A DNA stretch of 64,000 nt from Agarophyton chilense (Eukaryota > Rhodophyta > Florideophyceae > Gracilariales > Gracilariaceae), in assembly GCA_030374765.1 (NCBI GenBank), contig JARGXX010000077.1, positions 496,001-560,000 on the forward strand, written 5' to 3'. How positions within the stretch are numbered: the stretch's first letter is position 1; the number at the start of each line of letters is the position of its first letter. Below the pieces are notes generated by a model. That model searched no databases. It was not told where the DNA came from and worked only from the letters and a program-made list of their open reading frames with translations. Positions 1 through 11,599 of this stretch are shown in pieces. A program made the translations under genes and the position numbers.

Positions 1-215
1 GCCACGCGCATCGCCAGCGCTGTTGATTCACCCGCCGCGTGTCGAGACTTTTTGTGTGCGCGCAGCGCGCCCTCACATGCTTTGCGTGCCTTCTCACTCG
101 GTGATGACAAGCTCGCGGCGTTGACGTTGCCGCTGTCTCGTGTTTATTTCGGCTATTCTGTCCGGAAATGTGTCATCTTCACCCCGCGCGCGCCCCCCAC
201 CCACCTAACCCCGTA

Positions 216-1076
216 CTATCTTCTGCCGCCCGAGTCGAGCTTTTCGCGGTGCAACTTCTCGCGATGCCTGCTCAGGTTACTCTTCTTTGCAAACCGTTTC
301 CCGCACAAGTCACACTCGAACGGCCGTTCATGCTGATGCACCGACGACACGTGACTCTTGAGGTCCGACCGTTTGCCAAATGCCTTGTCGCACTCCGGTA
401 CCGGGCATCGGTGCGGACGAATGCCGGCGTGCACTGTCTTGAGATGTTGGTTCAAATGGCTGCGCTGCGAAAATTCATGCGAACAGGACGGGCATTGATA
501 CTTGTTAGCCGAACTACTGCTGCCGCCGCCCTCCCGGTGGTGATGTTTCCGTGAGTGCGCATGCATCAGTGCCATCGTGCTATACTGCTTGTTACAAGTG
601 GGACACACATACGATGCCCCGCCGTGCTCGCTGGAGCGTGGCGTACGATTTCCGCTCGACGTGTGGAACGTGGGCGCGCGCATCGGGTATGGAGACGCCG
701 TGGAGTTGGCGCGCATGGGCATGGCCGACGGTGGTGCCGCGCTCAGTCGAAAACTCATAGTAGCGATTGACGTACGCGTTGAGCCGCCCGACGTACGCGC
801 TATCGACGAAGAAGACGACGCGCCACCGGATGTGGCCGCCGAGGATGACGACGACGAGGCTGCGTGCTGTTGTGGTCGGTCCAACACGGTGCTCCAAAAA
901 CTGCGCGACGACGATGGCGCCGGTGCACGTGTGCGTGACGATGATGAAGGCGGTCGACCGACGTCCGTGTTGGTGCGCCGCAGCGACGGACCGTCGTGCG
1001 CTTGCATGGAGTGTATGACGCCCTCCATGGGTGCGCTGGTGTCGTAGTTGCTTCCAACAAGTTTGCGAAGATCCAT
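216..1076 (-). CDS. C2H2 zinc-finger protein with four fingers
   Basis: A 286-residue protein that probably binds DNA in the nucleus. Counting from the ATG at 1076, four C2H2 fingers fill the C-terminal half: C158/C161/H174/H178, C195/C198/H211/H216, C224/C229/H242/H247 (C-x4-C spacing) and C255/C258/H271/H276. Fingers 2-3 and 3-4 are joined by 7-residue linkers of TGEKP type (AGIRPHR and QHERPFE). The first ~150 residues are Ser-, Ala- and Pro-rich with long Ser runs and look disordered. The open frame runs upstream to 1127, but only through a GTG, so the ATG is preferred. There is no internal stop or frameshift, unlike almost everything else here. The surrounding DNA is GC-rich, which also sets it apart. 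It is probably a cellular transcription factor; its target is unknown. Confidence 0.85.
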   Translation of the reverse strand: MDLRKLVGSNYDTSAPMEGVIHSMQAHDGPSLRRTNTDVGRPPSSSSRTRAPAPSSSRSFWSTVLDRPQQHAASSSSSSAATSGGASSSSSIARTSGGSTRTSIATMSFRLSAAPPSAMPMRANSTASPYPMRAPTFHTSSGNRTPRSSEHGGASYVCPTCNKQYSTMALMHAHSRKHHHREGGGSSSSANKYQCPSCSHEFSQRSHLNQHLKTVHAGIRPHRCPVPECDKAFGKRSDLKSHVSSVHQHERPFECDLCGKRFAKKSNLSRHREKLHREKLDSGGRR

Positions 1077-1396
1077 GATGTTGGCGAGGGGTGTTAGGTA
1101 GCAGGGAGGTTGGTGGGTGCCGAACACGGAATGTTAGCACGGTGGTGACAAGTTGTAGCGCACTTGAATAGCACACTATCTCTTGCAACGTAGCTTACGC
1201 AATGCTCCGCGCTGTCAACGGGCGGCGTGCATGCACGTGCAGCTGTCGAGGTGGCAAGCAGGGCGCTGCACTGTACGAAAACAACGACAGGCAGCAAGCT
1301 CGACGGGGAAGCGGCGGCGGCGATTTCTCCAAGCAACGAGGCAAGCGAGGAGGCTAACGCGAAGGGGGCGGGGCTGTGAGAGAGGGCGAAAAAGCA

Positions 1397-1438
1397 AGAG
1401 GGAGAGAAAGAGAGAGAAAGTGAGAGAGAGAGAGAGCG
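1397..1438. repeat. GA-rich microsatellite
   Basis: An imperfect (GA)n tract lies about 320 bp upstream of the zinc-finger start codon. Read from that gene's strand it is a TC/CT tract, a type sometimes found in promoters and 5' leaders. No function is shown. Confidence 0.8.
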
Positions 1439-4110
1439 ATGTTGACGACGGCGGTCGGGTGAGCGTGGCAGTGGCGCGTGGCGCACACAGCCTTTTGAGG
1501 GCATTCGCGAGGCACCGGTGCCGCCTTGCGCTGCGCAAAGTGCTTTTACATGGTCGCTGTGCCATTGGCGGCGCTATGCAGCCGCACGCGCCGTTGCCCC
1601 ATGCACCCTTGTCGAAGCAACGCCGCGCTCATAAGCGTTCGCAACCAAGTGCAAAAAGCCAATCGCACCCGCCGTCGTTCCATCTGCACCCCCTCCCTTG
1701 CGCACTCTCGCGCACACGCGCGCCAAACAACGCAAGGCTTTACTTTTTCAAAGTTTGCAAAACTGCTACGCTACTGTCGCAACTGTACTTGGCGGCGGCG
1801 CGAAGCTATCGTCGCCATGTCATTACAGCGCCGCCAATCACTGCATCACAGGCTTTCACTAATTGTATCCAAACACCTGTAACCGTAAGTATATTCCGTT
1901 GCTACGAGTGTGTTGCACTCTCGAGTTGAGAATTTTTAACCGCCACCAAGCGCAGAGCGAGCAGACAAGCTGTTTGGCATGAATTGTGATCAAAAGTCTC
2001 ATTTGGGTTGGGCTTTAGCATAAACTCGCCAAAAATTCTCTCGTCCACTTCATCATAAGCCACGCTCTTTTCTGCACCACCTGTGCAATCGATACACATT
2101 ACCTTGTTTAGAGCTGCGCAGCTTGCCTGCCAATTGGTGGAAAACGTCCACCACTTTCTTCCACATACACACACGCACACGTTCTCACTCCCCTCGCACG
2201 CCGCTCGGAACAAAAGCAAAGTCGCATTGCATACATATTCCACACAAACTTGGTATTTTCGGACCACTTACTGTATGGCACGCACGCCTTCCATAGCCAA
2301 ACATCAGATCATTTCAACTGCTGCCCATCGCACAAAAGCTTCTTCATTACTCGCACCCGCTTTGAAACAAACAACCCATTTATTTTTGTCCTTGCCTTCC
2401 GTTTTCCAAATTTCACATGTTTCGCGCTCTCAGCCCTCGCGCCTCCTCCCTTTCTTTTGCTAATCCCCTCCACGCCACCCGTCTATGACGGCTGCCACTT
2501 GAAAAATTCCCCCCTTGTCTGCCTGCATTCCACCACCAACATCGCACCATCTATCACTTACCTTAAAAGATACACTGGAACAAATCACAAACACCATTCC
2601 AACTAACTTCCATCACCACCTCGGGAAAAAGTTACACCACTTTCCGAGAACCCCCCCACTTCACCCTATGAAAAGCACACGTGCGTCCGTGTTGGGACAT
2701 CCGTCCGCAACATTTCTCACCAAAATTGCTACTACACCACAATTTTGCTTTCCAAGCAGTACCGTTATGAGAGCGAGAGAAAAAAACATTAAATTAAATT
2801 TACACCTCAGCCGAAGCCGTGTTTCTGCAACCACCTTTGTTGCAGACGTTGTGAAACCCTTTTGCGGCTCATTTTGCGCATGTGCGGCTCGTGGTCTCAC
2901 GGTTTCTGCTACAATCATACCCTTACAAACACCACATCATCATATCTCTTGGTGCTCTCTGCCTTGCATATCACGGGCCTTGCAGTCAAAAGCTTATGCT
3001 CGCCCTTCAGATCTGTTGTTATCATACAACTCATACGTTTGCCTCCTGATTCGTTTTTTTTTGTGTAAACATTTCCAAAAAGTCTGGCGCTCCGAACGAT
3101 TGCCACGTGGATTTGTGTTTTGTAGCCTTTGGAATTACCGACGAGGGCAACACCCGTGGACCTACCGTGCAGTATGTACTCGTCGCTAATTAGGAACGCC
3201 TGATAGTGTAAAATCTAGCCCTTTACCTCACTCTTGAAGGCCAGCCCTATTTGTTACGCCTTCGTCTTGGCGCAGCGTGTTCGGTATGTGTGGGAGAGCG
3301 CACTTGACAACATGCTTGTGTTTATGGTCAGTCATCAGTCCCCGGTGCTTTTCCGCTCGTAGAGCACTGTTAGTAGTCACGCTGAGCACACAAAACACAC
3401 CTTTCCAGACGCGTTCGATCGATTGGATTGCTAAAATTGTCGGTGGGCTTTTAACCGCTCTTGGGGCGTGTACGGGCTGTGAAACCGTGTTGTTCGTTGT
3501 TGATGAAGCGATGGCGCTAAAAGTGACTCACTTTCCTGCGCCTTGAGGACACTGCATAGTACAAGATTTGTAGTGCCCTTGTGTTATTCACATCGAAATA
3601 ATGCTAGTGAGATAGATTCCACGACTACGTCCTCAACTTGTCTGTTGTTCTTGGGTTATGAGTTTCGCCTCACTGATGGGATACTGACAGCTGGCTGAAT
3701 AGTCATAGTAGGGTCACGAATAGATCCGCAAACGCCAGAGAAGGAAAAAGAGTCATGTACTCTCATTGGGTCTCTCTTGTTACTATGGTGGATTGTTGTA
3801 GCAAACAGGTTTACGTCTTTAAGGAAGGGTTGACGACTGAGTCGATGAATTCCTTTCTTGGCAATGTGCCGGCCACCAAGCTGTGGTATTTATCCTGGTC
3901 TACACTTCTTCCAACAGCTCCACGTTCCAACCCGTGTCTCCTTTCCCACTCTAATCGATATCCAATGCCAAATTCCAACTGCGTCGCCTACCCCTGTCGC
4001 TGCTGTCTCCTAGTCGATCCCCGACACCGTCGTTGACTGCTGCAGTAGCCATCAATACAACTCTTGACGCGCCACATTTGTTGCACCATTATCATTCTTG
4101 GGAACCAATG
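1439..4110. other. No recognisable gene
   Basis: This interval holds the presumed upstream region of the zinc-finger gene and then pyrimidine- and CA-rich DNA, notably around 2150-2700. Several long open frames exist (1183-1929 and 2515-3189, plus strand). Their translations are Arg-, His- or Pro-rich, match no family I know and show no domain. I see no transposon coding until the integrase remnant begins near 4120. Confidence 0.5.
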
Positions 4111-4119
4111 CGAGATTAT

Positions 4120-5490
4120 ACCTCTAATGAAGATGGCAAAACAGGCCGTGCTGGGCAATGTATTTATGAAATGATTTCGTGAGTGTCCCATGCTTGTCAA
4201 TAAAGTCTCTTGCTGGCTGCCATTCCGCATCACGAGTCGGAGAGTTTTCTAAAAGTGTCAACCATTGGTATCCTCTTTCTTGACGCCTATGTCTTGGGAT
4301 GCGGTCCTCCGAATACAAAAAAGCATCACCAGAAATATCCGAAGGAACAGGCCTAGTCTTTCTCGGCTGCGAGCAATGAGAAGATTGGTCAACGTCTTTC
4401 TTTGTATGGGAAACATGGACAACTGAATGAGTCCGGATATGGTTGGGAAACTTGAGACTTACAGCGTTTTCTTCCAATAAGCTCCTCTATTTCAAATGGT
4501 CCTAAACGACGTGGCGAAACCTTTTTCCGACTGTTGTTCACGGCTGTAGTTATCCTTGAACGACAAACGAGAAACCCATACCTTGTCACCAACATTGTAA
4601 TCGGGCTCACGACAGCGAACTGCATTTTCCGCCGTCTCCCGAGCCTTTGCAAATTGATGGCAGTACCGTACATCTTCAAAGACGGATTTGGGACGTTTGC
4701 GAAGTTATTCTGTAGACTCAATGGGGAAAGATGTCCCGCTGGTTATATCCAAAGGTGCCTCTGGCTTCACAAACTCCGCGCATGGTAGTAATTTGTCCCA
4801 GTCATTTTGTTCATAGGAACAGAAATATCGAACATAAATTTCTACCATTCTTTTCATTATTTTAGATGCTACCTCTGTTTGAGGGTGTCTGGGCGATGAC
4901 GTGCGAAGAGTGATTCCACAAAGATTAAAGACACCCATAATCGTGAAACAGAACTTGGGTCACGGTCCGATATGATAGCATCAGGTAAGTCATGTTGAGG
5001 AAGAATGTGAGTAGAAAACAGCTCTGGAAACCTAGGAGAGTCATCAGTCTCACAGCATGGAATAAACCGAACTCTCCGCGACAACCTGTCAACCCATGTT
5101 GAGATTGCGTCACAGCCCTGAGTAGTTCTTGGAAGGTTTACGATAATTCTGTAGCATCGAGGCTCCATCGACGAGTCGGGAGCGGCAGCGGGGTCGGAAC
5201 ATTCAAGGATTTGTCCCGAGAATTCTTGTTTTGTTGACAAATGACAAACCCACTGCAATAACGTTGTGCATCCCTCGTCGTATTTTTCCAACAGAACGCG
5301 TGCAGTCTCCCAAATGTCTTCCAGAAAGCAAAGTGTCCACCTTTCTTCACGTCGTGATCGGGTTACATCACGTCAAGCTTACCTTTGGCAGGGATGTAGA
5401 GCTTCCCTTCAGAGTAAAGTAGCCAATCACCTTCACGAAATGAAGGTAGAATCAACTCAAGACGTCTGCTGTTCTTCGCTTTATTAGTGT
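4120..5490 (-). pseudogene. Ty3/gypsy integrase plus chromodomain remnant (element E)
   Basis: Frameshifted minus-strand blocks follow the order of a chromoviral integrase. 5458-5140 carries the zinc-binding N-terminus (GGHFAFWKTFGRL, then a CQQNKNS block), with one Cys of the HHCC set apparently replaced by Phe. 5140-4870 carries the core start (VDRLSRRVRFIP, SDRDPS). 4938-4705 carries the core end (LRTSSPRHPQTEVASKIM). 4721-4389 carries the C-terminal KKVSPRRLGPFEIEELIG block. 4477-4124 carries a chromodomain-like tail (RHRRQERGYQWL, then a DFIDKHGTL motif). Gag, protease, RT and RNase H are not visible on either side, so the element is 5'-truncated or internally deleted. Several stops and frame changes make it inactive. 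Family identity is secure; the element boundaries are not. Confidence 0.85.
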
Positions 5491-7427
5491 GGGCGCCATT
5501 TTAGAACAAAAAAAACGAAACGGCGCGGTTAGTTGCAAACCCTGGGGCCAGAAACAAACAAACAAACCAAAGTGCGAGAGTACCAGTCTAAGTATGCTAC
5601 ACAGACGAATGTAGCTTAGTTGTGCGTGGGACACAACACTAGAGAGATAGATTGTTAATACAGCTCATGTCCGTGGAGGCTTAGACGTAGGTTGAGAACA
5701 CCCAACGGGACCACAGAATGACGAGTTTGGGGAGACAATCACGAGAAAGAACAAACCAAAACACCCGGCAACCACGAAGTGCCCAGTCAAAAAAACGGAG
5801 CACGAACACGATGGACAACTTATCGACCATAAGCAGGCGAGCGCATCGATGACACACTAGGTTCCCTACACAGAGCTTCCCTCCAGAAATTTAGAAACGC
5901 AAGTGTGGGTCAACAGCAGGCAGCATTACTCGATTTCTACTAGAGGCGTGGCGAAAGGATGGGAATGTCGATGGAAAGGAGAAGCAGACTTCTCTGAGGG
6001 TATGAATAGGTGCTGCCAAAAGATTTTCAAGATCGGTTAGACTCTTGTCGAGTTCTGTCGGAGACGACTAGCTCAACCTTTTTATAGAGAGTTCATGTAA
6101 CGCGTCCTTTTTAGTTTGAGAATACCTTAACCAGCGCCATATAACATGCTATCTTGGCAATTGGCCATGGCATACCAGCTTGGCTCGTTGGAAGGGAAAT
6201 GTCCCATCTTTCGGTTAAGCATACGGAGGCTTCAATCCTTGGAATCAAACATGCAGGCCTTCATTGCGATTTTGTCTTCTTCTTCTGGGCGCATTTTCAA
6301 CCCTTTCACACGGCCATATCATTAAGAATTTTGTCATGGATGTCCACAAGTTTGATTCTACCGTTTTCGTTGCGGCTGTCACGAATGATGACACGACTGA
6401 TCTTCAAATATCAACATAGGTTGTTTTTGATGATGAGGCTGTTGAAAGCCTTCGCGCAGAAAGTGTCGGCACTGTTTTTTCTTCCAGAGAAGGTTCACAA
6501 ATAACAGTGAACATGGATGTTTCGTTGTTTTCGAAGTGCATAGCCAAATTCGCAGCAATCGTGCGCGACGTATGCCTTGTATGGTATAAATCAAAGCGGT
6601 AGCGGTGGTGTAAGATTTGTCGGTTCTAGGGAGCGCGCAACGGGCTCGACCTAGGAAGCGAAGATTGAGAATACCTGTAAGATGTGGCAGCACCAGCCTC
6701 TGTAGAGTGCAATAAGAACGGCGGGCGTATCGGTACCACGTTGGTAGACGTTGATGCACAGAGCACGCGGGTCCGGAAAACGGTAAGCACACTATACTTG
6801 TCTTTATGGTCGACTGTAGAAACCAAAAGAGAAAAAACTAGTTTAGTAAGTGCTTGAATTTGTAATAGTGACCGGGGTGGCCATGCTTGGTGAAGATATA
6901 TATCTCACCAGCCGCCTGACCTACGGTGGCACTCCTCACGACGTAACCACGGAGAACTGCAGTTGAAGTGCGCCTCCCTATCTAAGTAATCCTATCTATC
7001 TAATACTAAATTAGCGAAAAGCTCTCCTAATTTCTAACTGAACCACCGTAGTACACGGCGCATGCCAGCAATGTTCCATGTCCAACACGTGGCATCATTA
7101 CCTCCGTTGTGTAACTCACTATACTACACCGTGGTTTAGTTTTCTATGACTCGGCGGACGTGATCCTTGGGATTATTGTCAGCCGACTGCCGACACTGTA
7201 CCCGCTGGGCATACTTTACGGCTTCAAGAACGCTGTGCGTAGGCACGCAAGGTCCCAGGGACCTCAGCCTGGTGTGAGCAGGTTGATTCTGTCTCTCCGG
7301 ACTCGCACGTTTTGTTGACGGGCCTCATCATTCTATTCAGGTATTCTTTCACTTCTTCCATTACGCCAATGATTCGGAACATGCCTCATTTACAGCGAGT
7401 AAGCCGTCTTTTTGGGCACGCTTAAGC
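5491..7427. other. No recognisable gene; possibly LTR or leader sequence of element E
   Basis: No coding family is recognised here. On the minus strand at about 5489-5511 lies TGGCGCCCACACTAATAAA, which resembles the start of a tRNA primer-binding site. If so, the DNA just above 5511 would be the 5' LTR of element E and the body genes would have been deleted. This is speculative, because no second LTR copy was found. Confidence 0.3.
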
Positions 7428-7565
7428 CAGAATGCCATGTCCATGGGCGCCATGTTCTCGGGCGCGCCATCTCCGGCGCGCCATCTCCGGCGCGCCATCT
7501 TCTCAGGTGCACCACCTCCTGCGCGGCATGTTCGGGGCATGCCACAGTCGGCGTACCATGTCGGT
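7428..7565. repeat. Degenerate 13-16 bp minisatellite with palindromic GG-N4-CC cores
   Basis: About nine tandem units of 13-16 bp share a GG....CCAT..TC pattern. Three adjacent units, starting at 7461, 7475 and 7489, are near identical with core GGCGCGCC at a 14-bp spacing. Neighbouring units carry GGCGCC, GGTGCACC and GGCATGCC cores, which are different palindromes. The array is GC-rich and falls in otherwise mixed DNA. Confidence 0.75.
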
Positions 7566-7598
7566 TAGAAGGTGTTTCTCTTATCTATTTTTTCCCCT

Positions 7599-7622
7599 AC
7601 GATATCTCCACGGAGATATCGT
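7599..7622. repeat. Perfect 11-bp inverted repeat with 2-nt spacer
   Basis: ACGATATCTCC and its exact reverse complement are separated by only two bases (AC). The palindrome lies 35 bp downstream of the minisatellite and could form a tight hairpin or serve as a dimeric protein site. Confidence 0.85.
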
Positions 7623-8105
7623 TGGAGCCATAGAAATAATCTCGGCGTGGGAGTGGTGTCCTTCCGGCGGTTTCCCTGCGGGTGGACACCGTTGTTGAGT
7701 CCGCCTCCACAATTAGGACACTGTCCCTGCAGTGCGCAAAGAATGAAACAGAAGCTTTCATCGCGTGCACAAGAGCATCTTCACCGCCCAGGCTATTTAG
7801 TAATTTGTAGAATTGGGACGAAAAGCATCTCTATCGCAAAAATCTATTCGTAACGGTGAGTATTTGGGTCGAAACATTAATCTTTTAGGTTCTAATGATC
7901 CCATTAATAGACATAGATTAACTTCAATCCTATCCAATAGAATTGCTATACACAGACACGTCATTGGCTAGACATTTGCGCCAACACCGAAACAAAACAC
8001 CCACGATATAGACCAGATTATTGAGCTCATCTATTCCTAAAACCCTAGGGATGCCCATTTCCGCATCGAAATTCTACTGTTGCAACTTTTTCTGACAATA
8101 TAACG

Positions 8106-8884
8106 ATGGGACGCGGTAAGAGCCGGGAAAATGCGGAGAACAAAGCCTTATCAAAAGCGTGGATTTTTGTTTCGGAAGATGACATAACCGGCGCAAACCA
8201 GACGCTGACGACATTCTTTTTGATAATTAACCGTCCTTTCATCGAAAAAGTTCCATCTTCATCAAAAGTTCCGGACGAAAATCATGTCAATCGCACCATC
8301 GCAGGTTGTAAAGCACATTTTGATATTGTTTCTGCCGACGAACAGAATTTTCTTTTTGCATTGCATTAAGTAAGAGCATCCAATACTATTCGAATAATCA
8401 AGGACAATACTATTTTAATGGAGGTGGCTGTTGAAATTAGAAAAGCAATTACAATGGACTACAATCACAAGCATATCGATAAAACTGTTTCGAATAAGTA
8501 CCAGGCCTAAAAATTTCTTAAGGTTTGTCTCAAATGGAGATGAAGATATAGTGTGGCTGTTGGCGCAGCCAAATCTCTCTCTCATGAGAACTCTTGTGAA
8601 ACATAACGAACAGTAGCGAGGCTGGTGGTACAGATATGGTAGCTAAAACATTAGAAGGAGGCCTAGAAACTAATATAGTTAGTACCTCGTCGAAGATTGA
8701 AGATCACTACACAATTGGAGCAAAGAGAGCTAAACTAATTCGACGACAAGGACTTCATACGCAAGCTGTCAAGTCAATAGGGCAATCTGTGAAGCGCAAC
8801 TCTCTCTCTGTTTTATCGAGAAATATTCAGCCAGTCTCCCGGAGGCTGCCTATTTCTTCACTGCACCGAGCGAAACCTACCTGA
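8106..8884 (+). pseudogene. SANT/Myb-like transposon-type DNA-binding gene, broken
   Basis: The first block starts at a real ATG (8106) with MGRGKSRENAEN, continues through KALSKAWIFVSED and GANQTLTTFF, and ends at a TAA at 8367. This layout is the N-terminal SANT/Myb-like domain of a widespread family related to NAM-associated and trihelix proteins, often linked to PIF/Harbinger-type transposons. Coding resumes at 8418 (MEVAVEIRKAITMDYN) after a frame disruption, then shifts again around 8510-8600. It ends in a basic tail around 8690-8830 (IGAKRAKLIRRQG). At least two frameshifts and several stops are visible. Family assignment rests on remembered motif similarity only. Confidence 0.6.
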
Positions 8885-8889
8885 TTTAG

Positions 8890-9610
8890 GCTTTGAATTG
8901 TGCTCGGCTCGCCGAACTAGATACTGAAAATGCAGTATCCTCCAACATAAATGTCGTATGTTTTACGCTGGACGCCGTTAAGGAGTCTTAGACCGCGCAG
9001 AGTGAAAAATGCGCCTTCGCGGAAGCACGCAACCAAGCCCCACTTCAAAACCGAAGCTGCCCTTCGTTGTGTTTACTCATTTTTTCGTATTCCAAAGCCA
9101 CCGATACCCTTAAAGAAGAACGTGCAGCGTTGTGGCGCGAGATATGCTGCGGAAGCGGCTAGAAGAGCGAAGCGACGAGCTTGCTGGAGCGAAAGTCCTG
9201 AGCCCTTTGAAGCGAAGGTATTTCGCTCCGGCCAGCTCTTCGCTTTGCTTCTCCTACAGCCTCCGTTGCGGACTTTTTGCCCCAACGCCGCACACTCTTT
9301 CTCGCGGTATAGACGGAAGAAAGGGTATGCCGACTTGTTTTACTGCCACCGGTATCTGTCAGAGATAATTTGTGTTGGATTAGGTCATGCTTGAGAGGAA
9401 AGTGGTGGGAAGCGCTCGAAATAATTTCATCTTGGGAATGTACAATGCCCGGACAAGTTTCTTCAGGGAGTTTTTTTGCCGTGCGCTATCTCTGAATCAT
9501 GTAATGATTGCAACTCAAATACATTGCTATGACAATAGAGCTCTTTTGCTCTTTTGTAGTACTGCAAGTAACTCATATTGCTCACATAAGATTGCCTTCG
9601 TTACTCCATG
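8890..9610. other. Unassigned spacer with a long imperfect palindrome
   Basis: The interval lies between the SANT/Myb pseudogene and the plus-strand ORF of element A. By analogy with elements B and C, the 3' LTR of element A would be expected here, but I could not align it to the LTR-like region at 18.2-18.8 kb. The GC-rich part (9140-9280) forms an imperfect inverted repeat with arms of about 45 nt. Confidence 0.4.
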
Positions 9611-9719
9611 ATCATATTCTGTTAAATGATACATCGGACAGGACGTCTTTAGCGGGTATCTTCCCGATGGTCTGGCGCATATCGCGATTCATAGTCATGA
9701 TTGGCGGATTCACTTTGCC

Positions 9720-10976
9720 TTGCCGGACAACGCGGTTGCGCGATATACAAATAAAAGTAGGGAGGGAGCCCGAACTCGATTCACTAAGCTCATTCGCCAG
9801 CATCTGCATCGCTCTATCAGCACGGTCGTTCTCATGGGAGATTTGATCCTGGATACCTGGATCGCTCGTACCAACGGCGAAGGATACTCGTATATTGAGG
9901 TATTATATGAATTCGATGCCGACCAGTGGCGTGGCCAACGCTCTGTGCGCGACGCAGCACTTTGCTTCCGTCTGCCATTGCTTCGAGCGGATTTTCGTTT
10001 CCTCCACAAGCGGTATATTCCCTATTGGGATTATCCCCGTTGAAAACGACGTACGAGATCCCGTTTCGGGTACTTGGTCCCATACCAAATGATCGGAATC
10101 AATCGAATTAGGCAGAATGCACGCGTCGGACGCTATGTAGCCATTCCCGAAAATTGGGCGGCAATGGAGAGTCCTCGTGAATGTCCTGTGGAGTTCCCTC
10201 CCGACATAACCTATATTGGTTCTGTCCTGATTGACAACCCGTTCTCGAGGAACTGGACAGTTGTGTTCTCCGAGTTTATTGCCAAGATGGCAGCCTTTAA
10301 CCTCTGGGATGCATACGACACCTTTTGTGTGTGGTACATGTCGCCCACTGCGCGAAGATATGCGAGACAGCTCGACCTCTCCCAGTTGTTGTGGTCACGT
10401 TCCAATTACGACGCGTTCCTATCCTTGTTGGACTTGATCGACAGTATCGACTGGGATGGAGTTGTATTGGAACAATCAACGAGAAGCTCATGGGTGCGAC
10501 AACGAGACCAATCGCCAGGTCGCACAGCCAATGATGGAGACTTTTTATGGTACAACTACTGGACTCACCAGTTAGTCACGTCTGATGAAACTCGAGATCT
10601 TCGTGAGAAACATATGGAACCACCTTTAAATCAACGCACAGGATATTTCCATGAGTCGACACCTTCCCAATTTGCAGATCAAAAGTATGAACAAGCTCCG
10701 GGTGCGGATGCGGATCTCGATTTCGAGGATGAGCCGGAACTACCTAGTACTGCACTTGCGGTGGTTATTTCGCTTTTCATGGCTTCTCAGCCCGTGGCGG
10801 CTTCAAGTTCTCAACCTGCGTATTATCATGGATTCTTTCAGCAACCGAATGGTGCGGAGAATCACTTCTTGGTTCTTTTGAAACAATTCTCCTTGGACGC
10901 GGGCTTTGCCGAAGCCCGGCTGCAGGGGGATCGTGATGAACTTCGTGGCATGCTGCATATTCATACCAGCGGGTAA
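9720..10976 (+). CDS. Plus-strand ORF of element A, unrecognised product
   Basis: The main open block gives 300 residues (10074-10976) but opens on a TTG; the first ATG in it is at 10089. The same frame is also open from 9720 to a single TGA at 10041-10043, with an in-frame ATG at 9834, so the original protein may have been ~380-420 residues. It contains aromatic-rich stretches (NLWDAYDTFCVWYMSPTARR), a LLDLIDSIDWDGVV segment and a strongly acidic stretch (GADADLDFEDEPELP). I recognise no domain. It lies between the integrase end of element A and the expected 3' LTR, on the opposite strand and converging on pol. A homologous ORF sits at the equivalent place in element B. An accessory protein is the natural guess, but its function is unknown. 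Confidence 0.55.
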
Positions 10977-10979
10977 CCT

Positions 10980-11590
10980 TCATGTTAGGCTCGATAGTTT
11001 CTAGATATCACCAACACCTTTGAAGTGATCTCGTAAACCTGTTACTTCTGCCTGCCTAACTTCACACTTCGTAAACCAAGTGCGTCTTCTCGCTTCCTCG
11101 AGTGTTCTGATCTTCAACTTCTTTCTTCATGGTCCTCACTTCCACTGTAGTGGAACTGGGTTACCAGTGATTCTGTGACAGAGCGTCCAAGAAACCCATA
11201 ACTGCGGTTTCAATCTCCTCAGCAAGTAAATGTCGAATGCGGCGATGAAAACGCACGATCTGCGAACGCGGAATGTGCGTAATAGGCTCCCAAGTATCCG
11301 CTTCCGCATGAAAACTTTACCAACAAATGCGATACAGTAATTTGTGTGATTCATCGGCCTTTCCGGGATCTATAATGAGATCCATGATTTAGTCTTTTGC
11401 ATTTTCCAACGTATCGGTGGATGGCGCGACACTCTGGTCCACCGGTTTGTAACGCCTGGTACTAAACCTAGAGGGTTCCATGCTGGATGTCACAACTTTA
11501 TCGTTTCTTTGATCTTCCCGAGAGGGTACTTGGGAACTCCCTGCCTTTTCAGGATTACTCTAAGCAGTCTGCTTGGGAAGCTCAAGGCGC
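10980..11590. other. Convergent spacer between plus-strand ORF and pol of element A
   Basis: No domain is recognised on either strand. The plus-strand ORF ends at 10976 and the readable minus-strand integrase tail stops near 11600. The interval would therefore hold the 3' ends of two converging transcripts. I see no clear AATAAA on the plus strand. Confidence 0.4.
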
Positions 11591-11599
11591 TTTTCTGCA

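Noticed and set aside
1183-1929. 248-codon plus-strand open frame upstream of the zinc-finger gene
   Set aside because: Arg- and His-rich translation across a GA microsatellite, no domain and no downstream context. It is explained by GC-rich composition with few stops.
2515-3189. 224-codon plus-strand open frame
   Set aside because: Low-complexity Pro/Thr/His start and no recognisable motif. It does not begin on ATG. No support beyond length.
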